Below, in pieces: positions 54,901 to 64,000 of a stretch of DNA of 64,000 bases. The DNA comes from Reticulascus tulasneorum (lineage: Eukaryota; Ascomycota; Sordariomycetes; Glomerellales; Reticulascaceae): positions 372,001 to 436,000 of the forward strand of contig LSAX01000013.1 in assembly GCA_001557505.1 (NCBI GenBank), read 5' to 3'. A program made the translations under genes and the position numbers. The notes under the pieces were generated by a model that saw only the letters and a program-made list of their open reading frames with translations, had not been told where the DNA came from and made no database searches. The stretch's first letter is position 1; every line of letters starts with the position of its first letter.

Positions 54901-56149
54901 AGGCAACACCTAGACGCTGCGGGCCTGGAGAGTGTTCGGTAGATATGTCTGACATTAAGATATCGACCACAAACGAGCTAGTGAAACCGTTACTTGGTTT
55001 ATATGAGGGAAGCGGGGGTCTTGAGACGGCCGTATACTTACAAGAATACAGTCTTTCCGGATCCGGGATCACCCATACAGAATAACTCCCTGTATTGAGG
55101 GTTTTCCTCCCTGTCTTGAATAGTGTGAGGGCTGTTGGTTTTCCAGGCGTTGAACTGGGCAGACTCGAGCAGATGACGGCAAGTGCCTTCTAGGCGAAGA
55201 AGCTGGACCGATTCGTGTTTCTGTGAAGGCTCAATTGGAGATATCCATCGAAGGATTTCATCGACATGTCTTCCTACTCAAGGCTGTTAGAGATCACGAC
55301 GTTTGAATGTGACTCGGGATTGAGGGTGAAGCTTGGACAAGAGAAGAAATGAACGAAAACAGAATATGCACATGTGTCGTGTCTCAATAATATATTACGC
55401 CACTCACGGTCACTCTCGCTTCTTAAGCCTCGAATGTCATCTGCGATGTGTTGCACCTCTTCTCTGGCCTGGGTAACAGACTCCATGACGTTTCGTATCT
55501 CCTTCAGGCTTCGTAGGATTTGCTCGGGAACTGGGTTTAAAATGGCTGTCACTGCATCCAGTTTGGCTTCCTGTGATTTTAATTCGTCCATCAATTCATG
55601 CGATGCTCTAGATAGGGTTTTACTATATGGATCAATTATCATGGTGTAAGTCAATCGAACGATAACCGGCATATCGTACCAATTTGCAATGGACAAGCAA
55701 AAGTGGAGTGTCTGCGTGTATTCACGCAGCCGACCACATTCGAACATAACGTCGTCTTTCTTGAATGGCCAAGCCAACTTCTGAAATAGCCCAATATTGG
55801 TTTTGAGGCGGGACATCTTGGCGTCGTCACCGGAATCGGCGCTGACGGAATTATCTAGGCTCTTTACTCGAAGCTTTTTGAGGATTCCTGCAAGCCTTTT
55901 GTCACAGCTGCTGAGCACGAAAGCAAGTCCCGAGCTGGGAGGGAAGGAAATATCCTCGGCTGCGTCCGAGCGGAGAAGTGCCTCGAATTGCTTCAGTACG
56001 TCTGCCAGAGCCTGTAGATGTAACCTCAAGTCTGTGACCTCCTGCGAGGCTGATGCGACTGAGCTCGCATATTTGGATGTGATTTGGACGAGCTGGATGG
56101 CCAAACTAGCAAGGCCCGCTACACCTGTGGCCGCGGTGAACGGATCCAT
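51975..56149 (-). CDS. NLR-like STAND protein 2: HeLo-like N-terminus, NACHT, degenerate ankyrin repeats
   Basis: Four exons, 56149-55408, 55273-55042, 54978-54418 and 54333-51975, give 1297 aa in one frame. ATG 56149 begins MDPFTAATGVAGLASLAIQL, the usual start of HeLo-like STAND N-terminal domains. Walker A MGDPGSGKT spans about 312-320, with the splice right after it. Walker B VYLCIDAFDE is near ~415, followed by VRILITGRES. The third intron joins SSSNGV to FLVTSLQ (G-x-F-L-x-x-L-Q box), and a winged-helix region follows. From about 620 come seven to nine ankyrin-type repeats of uneven length (TPLYYAARYGQ.., TPLAAAAAFGH.., TALHSAAYVGN.., SALHIAAYYNH..). The last ~150 residues are low-complexity. 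Predicted role: intracellular recognition coupled to cell death. Confidence 0.92.
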
Positions 56150-56893
56150 CGCCTCGCTAACGTAGAACTGAGCGTTAGATTGACGTGTGTGCCACCTAGA
56201 GTGATCTTTGTTGATCCGGCTGCGCCTGACCAAGAGCGAAGGAGAGACGAAGCCAAATAAAGTGCCACCGACCTCTAGGAAGGGGTCCTTATGTGCACCA
56301 TGTGCGACTACCTTGGCGGGGCTCGTCGGGCGTCGAAGGCACGTGATTGGAGAGGGCAATTCTCAGTGACTGCGAATCTATCATGCCTCCAGATGATGCG
56401 CCATGAAAGCATCAAGATCATGCAAATGCATGGGCGTCTGGGCAGTCCATTGTGACCAGCTCAATGCACTTGGCTGAGGCTAAAAGGGAACCTAATTGCT
56501 GTTCGCGATTAGCATTTTTGCAAGCCATGATCAAGTTCAATGGCCAGGTGACGACCCGCAGGCTCAAATTCTATGATCATTACGAGCATTGTAGGGCCAA
56601 GGGAGGTTGGTGTTGGCCATTCGCTTGGCGAAAGCCATGAAGGGACGGGACAGGCAGTCAAAACTCGAGGGGCATTTATAATGTAAATAAGTCGTTTCCA
56701 GCAACCTATCCGCTATAAATACAGGGCTCCAAGTGCTATAGCTACTTTGGACTAATTATTAGGTTGCAGCAGCCCTGTTGACCGCCTACCCATGTTTATT
56801 TCAACCCCTCCTTTGCTACATTTGACCTTCCTGCCACGTTACTATTCTTTTCTCTCCCTAAAATCGATATCTCATAACGTCATAGTGCCTGAC
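56150..56893. other. Intergenic, 0.74 kb, divergent promoters
   Basis: Promoter region for NLR 2 (minus) and the DUF7730-like gene (plus). Contains a TATA box candidate at 56714. Confidence 0.5.
56714..56721 (+). promoter_or_regulatory. TATA box candidate of the DUF7730-like gene
   Basis: TATAAATA lies about 175 bp upstream of ATG 56894. Confidence 0.4.
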
Positions 56894-58105
56894 ATGCTGT
56901 CTCGGTGGTTCCGCGGTAGGACTTCTGGCCGTTCCTCGAAAGAACAGTCCAGAGTCCGAGAACCTGACCCGCCCTACCTCCCTCTCGTCCGGCCACGCCC
57001 CATTACCCCAGATTCATCTTCGGCGGAGACCAAGCCTAATGGACCATTCTTCAACCTCCTTCCAACTGAGATACGGCAGCAAATCATCGCCGATGCCTTC
57101 AGACCGCGCCGCTATCACCTGGACTTGAGCTTCGATCATCCCCCCATCCACGTGGAGGGCTCGCACTGCGGCTGGACAAGTGCACCCGTGATGGAACCAA
57201 GTCCGCGGCGAGACAAGTCTGTCCCCAAAGCGTGGCGGTGGAGGAGCTGCGTGTGCCACCGGGATTGGCCTGGTAATGCGCTGCCTCAATTGCACGTGTC
57301 CGAGGATAAATGCATGGAAGGGAATGCCGTGTGGTGTGATAAATGGCCAGGAAAGGCCCCAAATAAATGCTCTCTCGGCGCTATGGGATGGCTGCTTTCT
57401 TGTCGGCAGGCGTAAGTGTTTCCTCGCTGTGAATTTTCTTTGGAGTGGCTGCTCTGGCAAAATGTGAAACCGAGACTATCAAAGGAAGAGCAGCTTAATA
57501 ACATTTTGGCTAGGTACACTGAGACTATCGGGATTCTGTACTCATCTCCCATCCTCATCATGGACAATCCTACTATGGTTAACATGCTGCCGCGACTACT
57601 CCTCCAGCAGCGCCTAGCTGCTATCACTTCTTTAGAGATCATGTGGGAAATGAAAACGTCACGGCGTGTACGCGGCATAAACCTACCCTGCCAGGAAGAC
57701 CTCCCATTTGAGATTATTCGATCGACTTTCCCCAACGCCAAGATGGTGCATATTGTGCTCTACGGGCCTCTTTTCATGTTCAGTCATCACCAGAATCCCA
57801 TGGATGCCGAGGACCTTGCCAAGAGGGACATGATTTACAGGGCTGCAGACGCGTTTTTGCGGAGCGCGCCGCCACAGCTGCAAGAGTTTTACCTCGCAGT
57901 GCCGGCATCAGTATTCTACCAGCTATCTAAAGGAGAGAAACCGAAGTGGGACGGCTACCCCGGTCAGAGATTCTGGAGATCAATCTCAAAGGAAGAGCCC
58001 GCGGTCACCAGGAATCCGCATTACGGATACTGGATTGTGCAAGGGCACTACGATATTAGGATAGTTTGGGCTCACGGGACGCCTCCCGCATCACTCGGAT
58101 CATAA
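56894..58105 (+). CDS. DUF7730-like (F-box-resembling) protein
   Basis: Two exons, 56894-57411 and 57514-58105, give 369 aa. The 102-nt intron removes stops and joins LLSCRQA to YTETIGILYSS. This is the C-R-Q-x-Y-x-E-x-x-x-x-L-Y box typical of these fungal proteins. The N-terminus is basic and polar. FFNLLPTEIRQQIIADAF (about 55-72) is the F-box-like F-x-x-L-P-x-E-I-R motif. The middle has several Cys/Trp (CVCHRDW.., CMEGNAVWCDKW). Proteins with this layout are very numerous in Pezizomycotina, and their function is unknown; an F-box-like adaptor role is possible. ATG 56894 is preferred to 56792 because the motif-free upstream stretch reads like leader sequence. Confidence 0.78.
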
Positions 58106-58169
58106 ACTCGAACGTCCTTGCTTCAGCAATAAACATCGACAATTAACAGCAGATAGTTACAACTTTCAA

Positions 58170-60606
58170 CTAGGCCCCAATGGTCGTTGCTGGTCCAGAA
58201 ACCCCGATGCATACAAAAGCATTCGCCCACAAGCCGGAGCAGTCCGTCCCGGCTCCTGGATTCCATCTATAAAAATCGCTGCAAGAGAACACAGTCAACA
58301 TAAATACGATACGAAGGGCAACAAAGGTACCGCTTACTTTAGGTCGATGCTATACGTATTTGAGATGGCCCAACAACCATCACCGGGCTTGACGTAATAG
58401 AACCTGACGCACCCGGAAACCATACCCGGCTAATGGTGAGATGTCAGCTAATTGGCAAGGATCAAAATCTCAGGTTATAGCATATGCTTACCTGGTGTGG
58501 CATTGGGGTTGTGATAGCGGCAGAGGAGGACCTTGTTGAGGAAGACGGAGTCGTTCTGATTGAGGAAGACGAAGTTGTTCGGGTTGACGAGACCACCAGT
58601 GAAGGGGAGGTCGTTGTCGCCTTGCTCGTTCCAGATGACGACGAGGTTGACCGGGTAGATGTGAGGATGGTGGTGCTAGATCGAGAGGATATTGTGGTCC
58701 CAGTACCCTCGAGAGCCACACACACATGGAAGTCTACTTTCAGGTTATCGCATTTCGACTGCCCGACTGCAGGATTCCAGGACAGAAAGTCCGCGAGGGT
58801 TATACCCTTCGCTTTGATTATCGTGTCGCAGGTGTCTGTTAAAGCGACTTGCCAGAACTGTCCACAGTTGGCTGCAATACCAGGTTGCTTGGGCGCCTCT
58901 GTGGGGAATGCCGGGAGGGAGATCGGTGCGGTACGCGTTGTAGGCGTTCCTGGAATGCCGACGCAGTAATATGCCTCAGCGATCTGGTGAGTGAAAGCGA
59001 GTAAGCAACCTTTCATGACCAGCAATTAAGAGACGTCACCTACCAAGAGATCAGTGCAACCTGCAGCTACAGGGTTCCAGGTTATAAATTGCTCCTTAGA
59101 GAACGTTCCGAATATGGCAACAAGGAGATCACATGTTAGAGGAGCCTTTCCTAGCTGGTACCAGGCTTTGCAATCTTTATGGTAGCCACCAGGAACAGGG
59201 GTCGGAAGCGCGGACGTTGTGGAAGGCATGGGAATTGTCATAGAAGCAAATTTTGCCACGCAATACCAGTATCCCGCCGAGATCCCGTTGCAATTCCCTC
59301 CCAGGGCCGGGTTCCAAGCTAAGAGCTGCTGCCGTGATATCATGCTATGAGTCTGCACAATTTGGTCACAGTTTTGTCCCTGTTATATGGTGGTCAGCAA
59401 AGAGAAAGCGCTCTGTATCAAGTCATGTTGACATCTTCGAAAGTCTTGGGCTACTGTTACGTACCGCGATTGCTCGATGGAAGGCGTTACAGCCCAGGAC
59501 CATGCCCGCTTGCGTAGGAGTTGGTGTGACGGGCTGCGGGATAGTTGGAGTTGGCGGAGGCGGCGTGAACTCCGTTGGTTCAGGTACCTCAACCTCTGTT
59601 GAAGGCGGTATATAGGTCAAGGACAGTGATGAACGGGGCTTGGTTCCGACGCAGTACCACCAGTCTACATATAGACCTGAGCAGTCCTCATGAATCGCTG
59701 GGTTCCACTCTAGACTAAAAGAATAGTTAGCCCGAATCTTGGGGTCGCAAGGCTCTTCAAGCTGTGTTATAATATGCAGATCACATACAGAGTTTCCATT
59801 GTCAAGTCTGTGTATCTTGTGACAAGTGTATTACACGTGTCAGAGGGGTATCCCAAATGCCATAGGTTGCAGTCAGCTGGCTGGCCGGGCTGTGTTTCCC
59901 GCGGTGGCCATTCTGACCCGATGGTTGGAGTCGTGATGTTGTAGGTGACGGTGGGGAACCGGATTGAGTAGGTGGAATTCACGCTCGAGCTCACGGTGGA
60001 CCTGGAGGTTGAAGATCGCGAACTGCTAGTCGTCAACGGCGGGTCCGGTGCATTCGGGTCAATGGAAACGCAATAGGCAAAATCTCCCCAGAAGTTGGCC
60101 ACACAGTCTTCCGAGACAGCTGGGTTCCACTGGAGGAACTGAGGATGACTGATGCCGTACTGAGTCTCTATCGACCAACATGAGTCGCCTGTTTTGACGA
60201 TGTGCCAACGATTGCACTTCCTTGTGGTACCCGGCTGAGTAGGACCTGGAGGCGGCACGGTCCCGGAGGTTTGCGTTGCTCGAGATGTTGTTCGCGACGA
60301 GGTCTGGGAACTGCTTCTGGATGTGGTCGTCTGAACGACGCCGACGCCTACGCAGTAGCTGTATGTCGCCCAGAAGTTAGTGGCACAGTTGTCGGACACG
60401 TCTGGATTCCATTGGATAAACTGCGCGTGGGTGATGCTGTATCTGGTTTCTATGGACCAGCATGAATCGCCCGCGACAACCGTATGCCAGGCATTGCAAT
60501 TCCTGACTGTCCCTGGGAAAGTTGGCCCACCAGGAGAAGGGGTTTGCGCGACTACACCGCAAGTGGTGAGCAGTAGCAAGAGTGCGATGCCTTTAATTCT
60601 ACCCAT
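58170..60606 (-). CDS. Secreted protein with seven LysM domains
   Basis: Six exons: 60606-59789, 59714-59465, 59379-59044, 58983-58492, 58429-58338, 58266-58170. All are in phase and encode 694 aa. A signal peptide (MGRIKGIALLLLLTTCGVVA) precedes LysM 1 (~37-86). LysM 2 (~131-180), 3 (~246-297), 4 (~347-395), 5 (~415-468), 6 (~495-545) and 7 (~635-690) follow. Each has C-N-x-W/F-H at its start, a central L/F-x-x-W-N-P and C-V near its end. LysM 1, 2 and 7 keep G-D-S/G-C-W and look most typical. Linkers are Ser/Thr/Pro-rich. Such proteins bind chitin oligomers: some shield hyphae from chitinases or hide chitin from plant receptors, others accompany subgroup C chitinases. No transmembrane or GPI signal is seen. 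Confidence 0.93.
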
Positions 60607-61578
60607 TCTGGTTGCTGCTTCTGATCAGCTCAACTCAAGTCGTTGACGAGTGAAGACTTTGTCAAGTTTTAGCTTAAGGCAATGGGGACAATGAAGAAAA
60701 AGAAGCGCACTACGACTTACACTTCCAAGTCGGGGCTTGAGGAGGACGGCAAGGGAATGTGGGAAGTACGCAGGTTTGGGAGAAAACATCCATGAGCCCT
60801 CCTGCACTCCTCGAGATATTGCCCACCGACTAAAATCCTTAGACAAGATGATTCTGCCTCCATCTTTGCCTCGTATCTTCACCATGACCCCAAAGTTTCG
60901 TGGACTGAGATAGAGTGGGGGTTATCCATATCGAGCAGGCCAAGACATTTTCTGTGCTGCCGCACTGTGTTGCACCGCATCCGCAAGGACCGCCCCCGTG
61001 AAAAGTACTAGTACAAAAATCGCTTGCTTCTGCCACGAAAGGCTTTGTGCAACCCGAGAATGCATCCGAGAAGCCTGTTGACGTTTTTTGGTTGAAGGAT
61101 TGGGGCCGGTGGCACAAGAAAGCCAAGAGCTGCGCCAATATCCTGCGAAAGAGCTAGAATCAATATATTGCGTAACACAACAGTAAATAAGCGCCAGCTC
61201 GTGTGAAGATCTATCGAGCTTCATAATACAGAGGGAGTCTTTCATGCACCATGGCTCCTTCACTCTATTATGGAAACCCCAGTCACATAGCAGAGTTATC
61301 ATTTACTAGCATAGCCTAAGCAACTCCGTTTGGGGTTTGAGCGGTGGGTTGCCTCGCCGTTTCTTGGCAAGAACCATGCCCCTTGCTCTCGGTGTGTTGC
61401 TCCTGGGCAACTAGCTTCTCGTTCTTCGGCTTTGCCTCGACAGTTTCTTTCCATGTCAATCTCATCCCCGTCTCGCCACTCCCTTCCTCCCACTCTTCTT
61501 GCTTCTCCTGATTCTTCTCTTACTATCTTCAAAACTAGATCGTGGATGGTATCCGGTGTTTCTCAGTCTCACGCGACA
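60607..61578. other. Intergenic, 1 kb, divergent promoters
   Basis: Lies between the LysM gene (minus) and the metzincin gene (plus). On the minus strand near 60960-61060 there is a Cys-rich frame (with a FHGGGPCGCG-like run), but no start, signal or splice pattern supports a gene. Confidence 0.45.
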
Positions 61579-62724
61579 ATGGCTTGCCGATCATCCTTCC
61601 AACATATCTCACTGGTGGTGCTTGCCATGGCAGTGGTAGTGTTTGCTGGCAGCAGAGCATGGGAGCCGACGCACCGCGCAGTCCATGACAAACGCTGGGT
61701 GACCGTGGAGCCTACTGACAAAGATGATATGCGCTGGCCAGACAGGACTGTCAAGTACTGTTGGGCAGATTCCGAATCCGAGGAGAAGCTGTCAAAGGAT
61801 CTCACGGCTGCACTTGAGTTGTGGTGGGATGCTGGCCTGGACAACAGACTTCACAGATGGGAAAAGGAGAATGCTCTTTCCTGCCTCACGGGTACTAGAA
61901 GGCACACGTGGCTCAAGATCAAATACAACAACCTCGGCATCCTTTCCACCACCGCCGGCCGCCAGTTAGTGAACAAGAAGATCGATCCCGAATACTCGGG
62001 ACCCACGATGCACCTGAGTGATAGCTTGCAAGTTGGCTTTCTGGAACGCGTTCCCAATTATGCGCATGAAATTGGCCACGCTTGGGGACTCTTCCACGAG
62101 CATCAAGATCCTTTCTATTGGGAACAGGTCTTCTCCGGGAAGCTAGGCACGCTCTGGGGTGCAAGGTTGACGAACAATTTGGGTCTAAGTGGGGATCTGG
62201 ATACATGGCACTGCGACAACTTGAAGGATTTTGACGAGCCTTGGGCCCAATTCAGAGCCGACGAGCCGAACGGGAATGACGAATTGTGCATGAACCGCAA
62301 CCTGGCTGCCAAGTACAAATTCAGCGGTGGCATCGAGTATTTGCCTTTCAAAGCCGGATATCGAAGCTACCACAACAACGTTGAAGATCCAAGACGGGCT
62401 GGCGGTGGGGCGGATTCTGTCGACTGGTGGTCCATTATGCTGTATCCTAGCGGGGCAGGAGGCAGAGGAGACGTCCCGATTCCGGCAGAGGGCCAACGGC
62501 CCCTAGATCTTGAAACAGAAGATCCCCGGGCGCCCGTTTTAACCAAGCCGGGCAACGCGAACGGCGGTCGGTACGGTAGTCCAAAGAAGCCGAGCTCAAT
62601 GGATGTTTCTGGCGTTTTTAATCTGTATGGTATTGAGAAGCTGCCGCCGACGTTGCACATCGACCCACAGTCCAAGTGGTACGATCCTTTCAAGAAGTTC
62701 ATCAGGAAGCAGAAATGCTCGTAG
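61579..62724 (+). CDS. Secreted metzincin zinc protease, astacin-like
   Basis: Single exon, 381 aa from ATG 61579, chosen because it opens a signal peptide (..ISLVVLAMAVVVFAGSRA). The frame is open upstream to 61330, but that part is not protein-like. The zinc motif HEIGHAWGLFHEH (~163-175) is the metzincin H-E-x-x-H-x-x-G-x-x-H. The SIMLYPS Met-turn lies near ~297 and includes the Tyr that serves as fifth ligand in astacins. The N-terminal MRWPDRTVKYCW strand, with W-P..x-V-x-Y, resembles the start of astacin-type catalytic domains. So it is most likely an extracellular endopeptidase; the substrate is unknown. It sits between a LysM protein and a chitinase, which suggests a shared role at chitin-containing walls. 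Confidence 0.87.
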   Translation: MACRSSFQHISLVVLAMAVVVFAGSRAWEPTHRAVHDKRWVTVEPTDKDDMRWPDRTVKYCWADSESEEKLSKDLTAALELWWDAGLDNRLHRWEKENALSCLTGTRRHTWLKIKYNNLGILSTTAGRQLVNKKIDPEYSGPTMHLSDSLQVGFLERVPNYAHEIGHAWGLFHEHQDPFYWEQVFSGKLGTLWGARLTNNLGLSGDLDTWHCDNLKDFDEPWAQFRADEPNGNDELCMNRNLAAKYKFSGGIEYLPFKAGYRSYHNNVEDPRRAGGGADSVDWWSIMLYPSGAGGRGDVPIPAEGQRPLDLETEDPRAPVLTKPGNANGGRYGSPKKPSSMDVSGVFNLYGIEKLPPTLHIDPQSKWYDPFKKFIRKQKCS

Positions 62725-63179
62725 GGTCAACGCAGACCGGGCTGAGTGAGATTGTGAGGTTCCTTATGTAGCTGTTGTCCCTTACTTGTCCGGCTCTTGC
62801 TCTTTCTCGTTTCATTGGGTGGATATAATTTCATATACATTCGTTTCAATCACTTAGCAGATAAAATAAAATACAATACATTGTGCTGTTTTGATAGGCA
62901 TCATCATTATGAAATGCGTGTCATCCCTCAGTGATAATTGTAGCCGTTTTTATAGGGAACATGACTTTTCATTCAACAAAATTCATTTTGGACTCTATTT
63001 TTTAGGCGGAAATCGATGACTGCCATTCGAAAATGCCTAATTCTCAGATATAGGGATGGCATGTTTAGGGATCAAGTGTAGTGACAGCTTAGGACGGTCA
63101 TGGATGAAATGGTGGAATTCTGCATCAGGGCACTTGATAATTCCATACTCGTAGTTATCAGCTACCCATCTAATTCCAC
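62725..63179. other. Intergenic, 0.46 kb, convergent
   Basis: 3' regions of the metzincin and chitinase genes. AT-rich, and no further feature is seen. Confidence 0.5.
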
Positions 63180-64000
63180 TCAGACATAGTACTGAAAATC
63201 GGAGGCCCCAGTTCCAAGATCCGGGAGTTGAAGTCTCATAGGCGGGTACACGGCCGACTTGCCTCGACCCAGATTTGCTCCCAGTGCATCGATCAACGTC
63301 CCATCATCTAGATCAATAGCCCATATCATTACGCTCTCCCCCGACCTCAGGTATTAGCTTGCTCTGTGATATACTTCAACCAGAAGTAAATGGGAGACTT
63401 ACCCGCCCAAGCACCTCAGATTGGCGTAATCTAACTTTAGTTTCAATGTCTCTGTATCATCCCAGCTAACCCATTGATCATTATCCCAGGTGACAATCTT
63501 CGCCGCAGCCGTCCTGTCAAAAGCCACGTCGGCACCCTGCGCAATAATTTGCATGATTTCTCGCGCTGATAACACGCCTGGTGTACCAGTGCATTCGCCG
63601 CCACGCGCCCCGTCACTGAATTCACAGCCTGGGGCTTTGCAGCTCGGGTTCTTGAGCGTAAAACTCCGGCCGTAGAAACCGAGGCCCATGACCACGCGGT
63701 CCGGGTTGATGTTATTGCGCCACAGCAGTTCGAGACCAATTTGGATCTCGGTCAGGTTTGTGTGCGCGTAGACATAAGGACCCAGAGAACGAATGTCGGC
63801 GTCCCAGACGCCGTCTGAGAAAACAGTCAGAAAAGAAATTTCCTATATTGAGGAGGTAATACGACTCACGGATATCATATGACATAATATTGAACCAATC
63901 GAGATGCTGCTCCAATCCCACAATATCGAACCCTCTCAAATACCAGTACGACGCTGGAAGTGTGAGGGTTAGTCCGTATCGTTTCCCGCTCCGGTTCAAG
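63180..64000 (-). CDS. GH18 chitinase (subgroup C-like), C-terminal part only
   Basis: The gene runs in from the right edge. Visible exons are 64000-63870, 63814-63403 and 63345-63180 (TGA 63180-63182), with introns of 55 and 57 nt in phase. GH18 hallmarks present: LDWFNIMSYDIHGVWD (splice-spanning beta-6 segment), GPYVYAHTNLTEI, VVMGLGFYGRSFTL, a Cys-rich insertion (CKAPGCEFSDG..CTGTPG), TWDNDQWVSWDDTETL and VMIWAIDLDDG (beta-8). The catalytic D-x-x-D-x-D-x-E motif is upstream of the window, as would be any LysM or chitin-binding modules. The protein ends ~30 residues after the barrel. Presumably secreted and chitin-degrading. Its neighbours fit the known pairing of such chitinases with LysM proteins. 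Confidence 0.9.

Noticed and set aside
60839..61302. Cys-rich minus-strand frames between the LysM and protease genes
   Set aside because: No start with signal peptide in the Cys-rich frame and no in-phase intron; it lies in a divergent promoter region.
1..64000. CRISPR arrays, rRNA genes, intact transposons
   Set aside because: None seen: no spaced short repeats of CRISPR type, no rRNA sequence, no transposase or reverse transcriptase frame.

Overview
The window is nuclear DNA of a filamentous ascomycete (Pezizomycotina). Most genes carry short introns (about 47-134 nt) with GT...AG ends and fungal branch sites such as GCTAAC. The families are typical of this group: HET-domain proteins, NACHT/ankyrin NLR-like proteins, Zn2Cys6 regulators, NmrA-like proteins, LysM proteins, GH6, GH18 and Dal5-type MFS permeases. 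A Sordariomycete is plausible but the sequence does not settle it. All gene models were spliced by hand from the sequence; no search was run.

Layout. 1-9.3 kb: 3' end of a glycosidase-like gene with a beta-galactosidase trimerisation-type domain, a dimeric alpha-beta-barrel/EthD-like protein, a five-exon allantoate-type permease, an unknown protein, and a GH6 cellulase homologue altered at both key carboxylates. 9.3-12.1 kb: gene-poor DNA with a diverged tandem duplication, then a small secreted protein. 12.8-24.6 kb: a HET gene, a GNAT acetyltransferase with a 19-bp minisatellite just upstream, a wax-synthase-like MBOAT, a NACHT-ankyrin NLR and a second HET gene. 25.5-35 kb: a multi-pass membrane protein with an in-frame stop, a GMC oxidoreductase with an apparent 1-nt frameshift, a second GNAT gene and a rhodopsin-like membrane protein with an unresolved 5' end. 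35.9-47.3 kb: a DUF829 hydrolase, a small secreted Cys-rich protein, a divergent Zn2Cys6 regulator/NmrA pair and a Thr/Ser-rich secreted protein. 47.7-49.5 kb: a mosaic of dead fragments. 50.2-58.1 kb: an unrecognised four-exon gene, a second NLR and a DUF7730-like protein. 58.2-64 kb: a chitin-related locus with a seven-LysM secreted protein, a secreted astacin-like metzincin and the 3' end of a GH18 chitinase.

Two themes stand out. First, two NLRs, two intact HET genes and one dead HET gene make this rich in fungal self/non-self recognition genes. The dead HET gene has three TAG stops where the family has tryptophan and no frameshift, the pattern left by RIP (TpG to TpA). It is joined to an antisense fragment resembling the DBP10 helicase, a partial copy of the gene at 50.2 kb, and a ~207-bp block also found at 44.2 kb. 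Second, the LysM-metzincin-chitinase trio looks like one chitin-targeting module.
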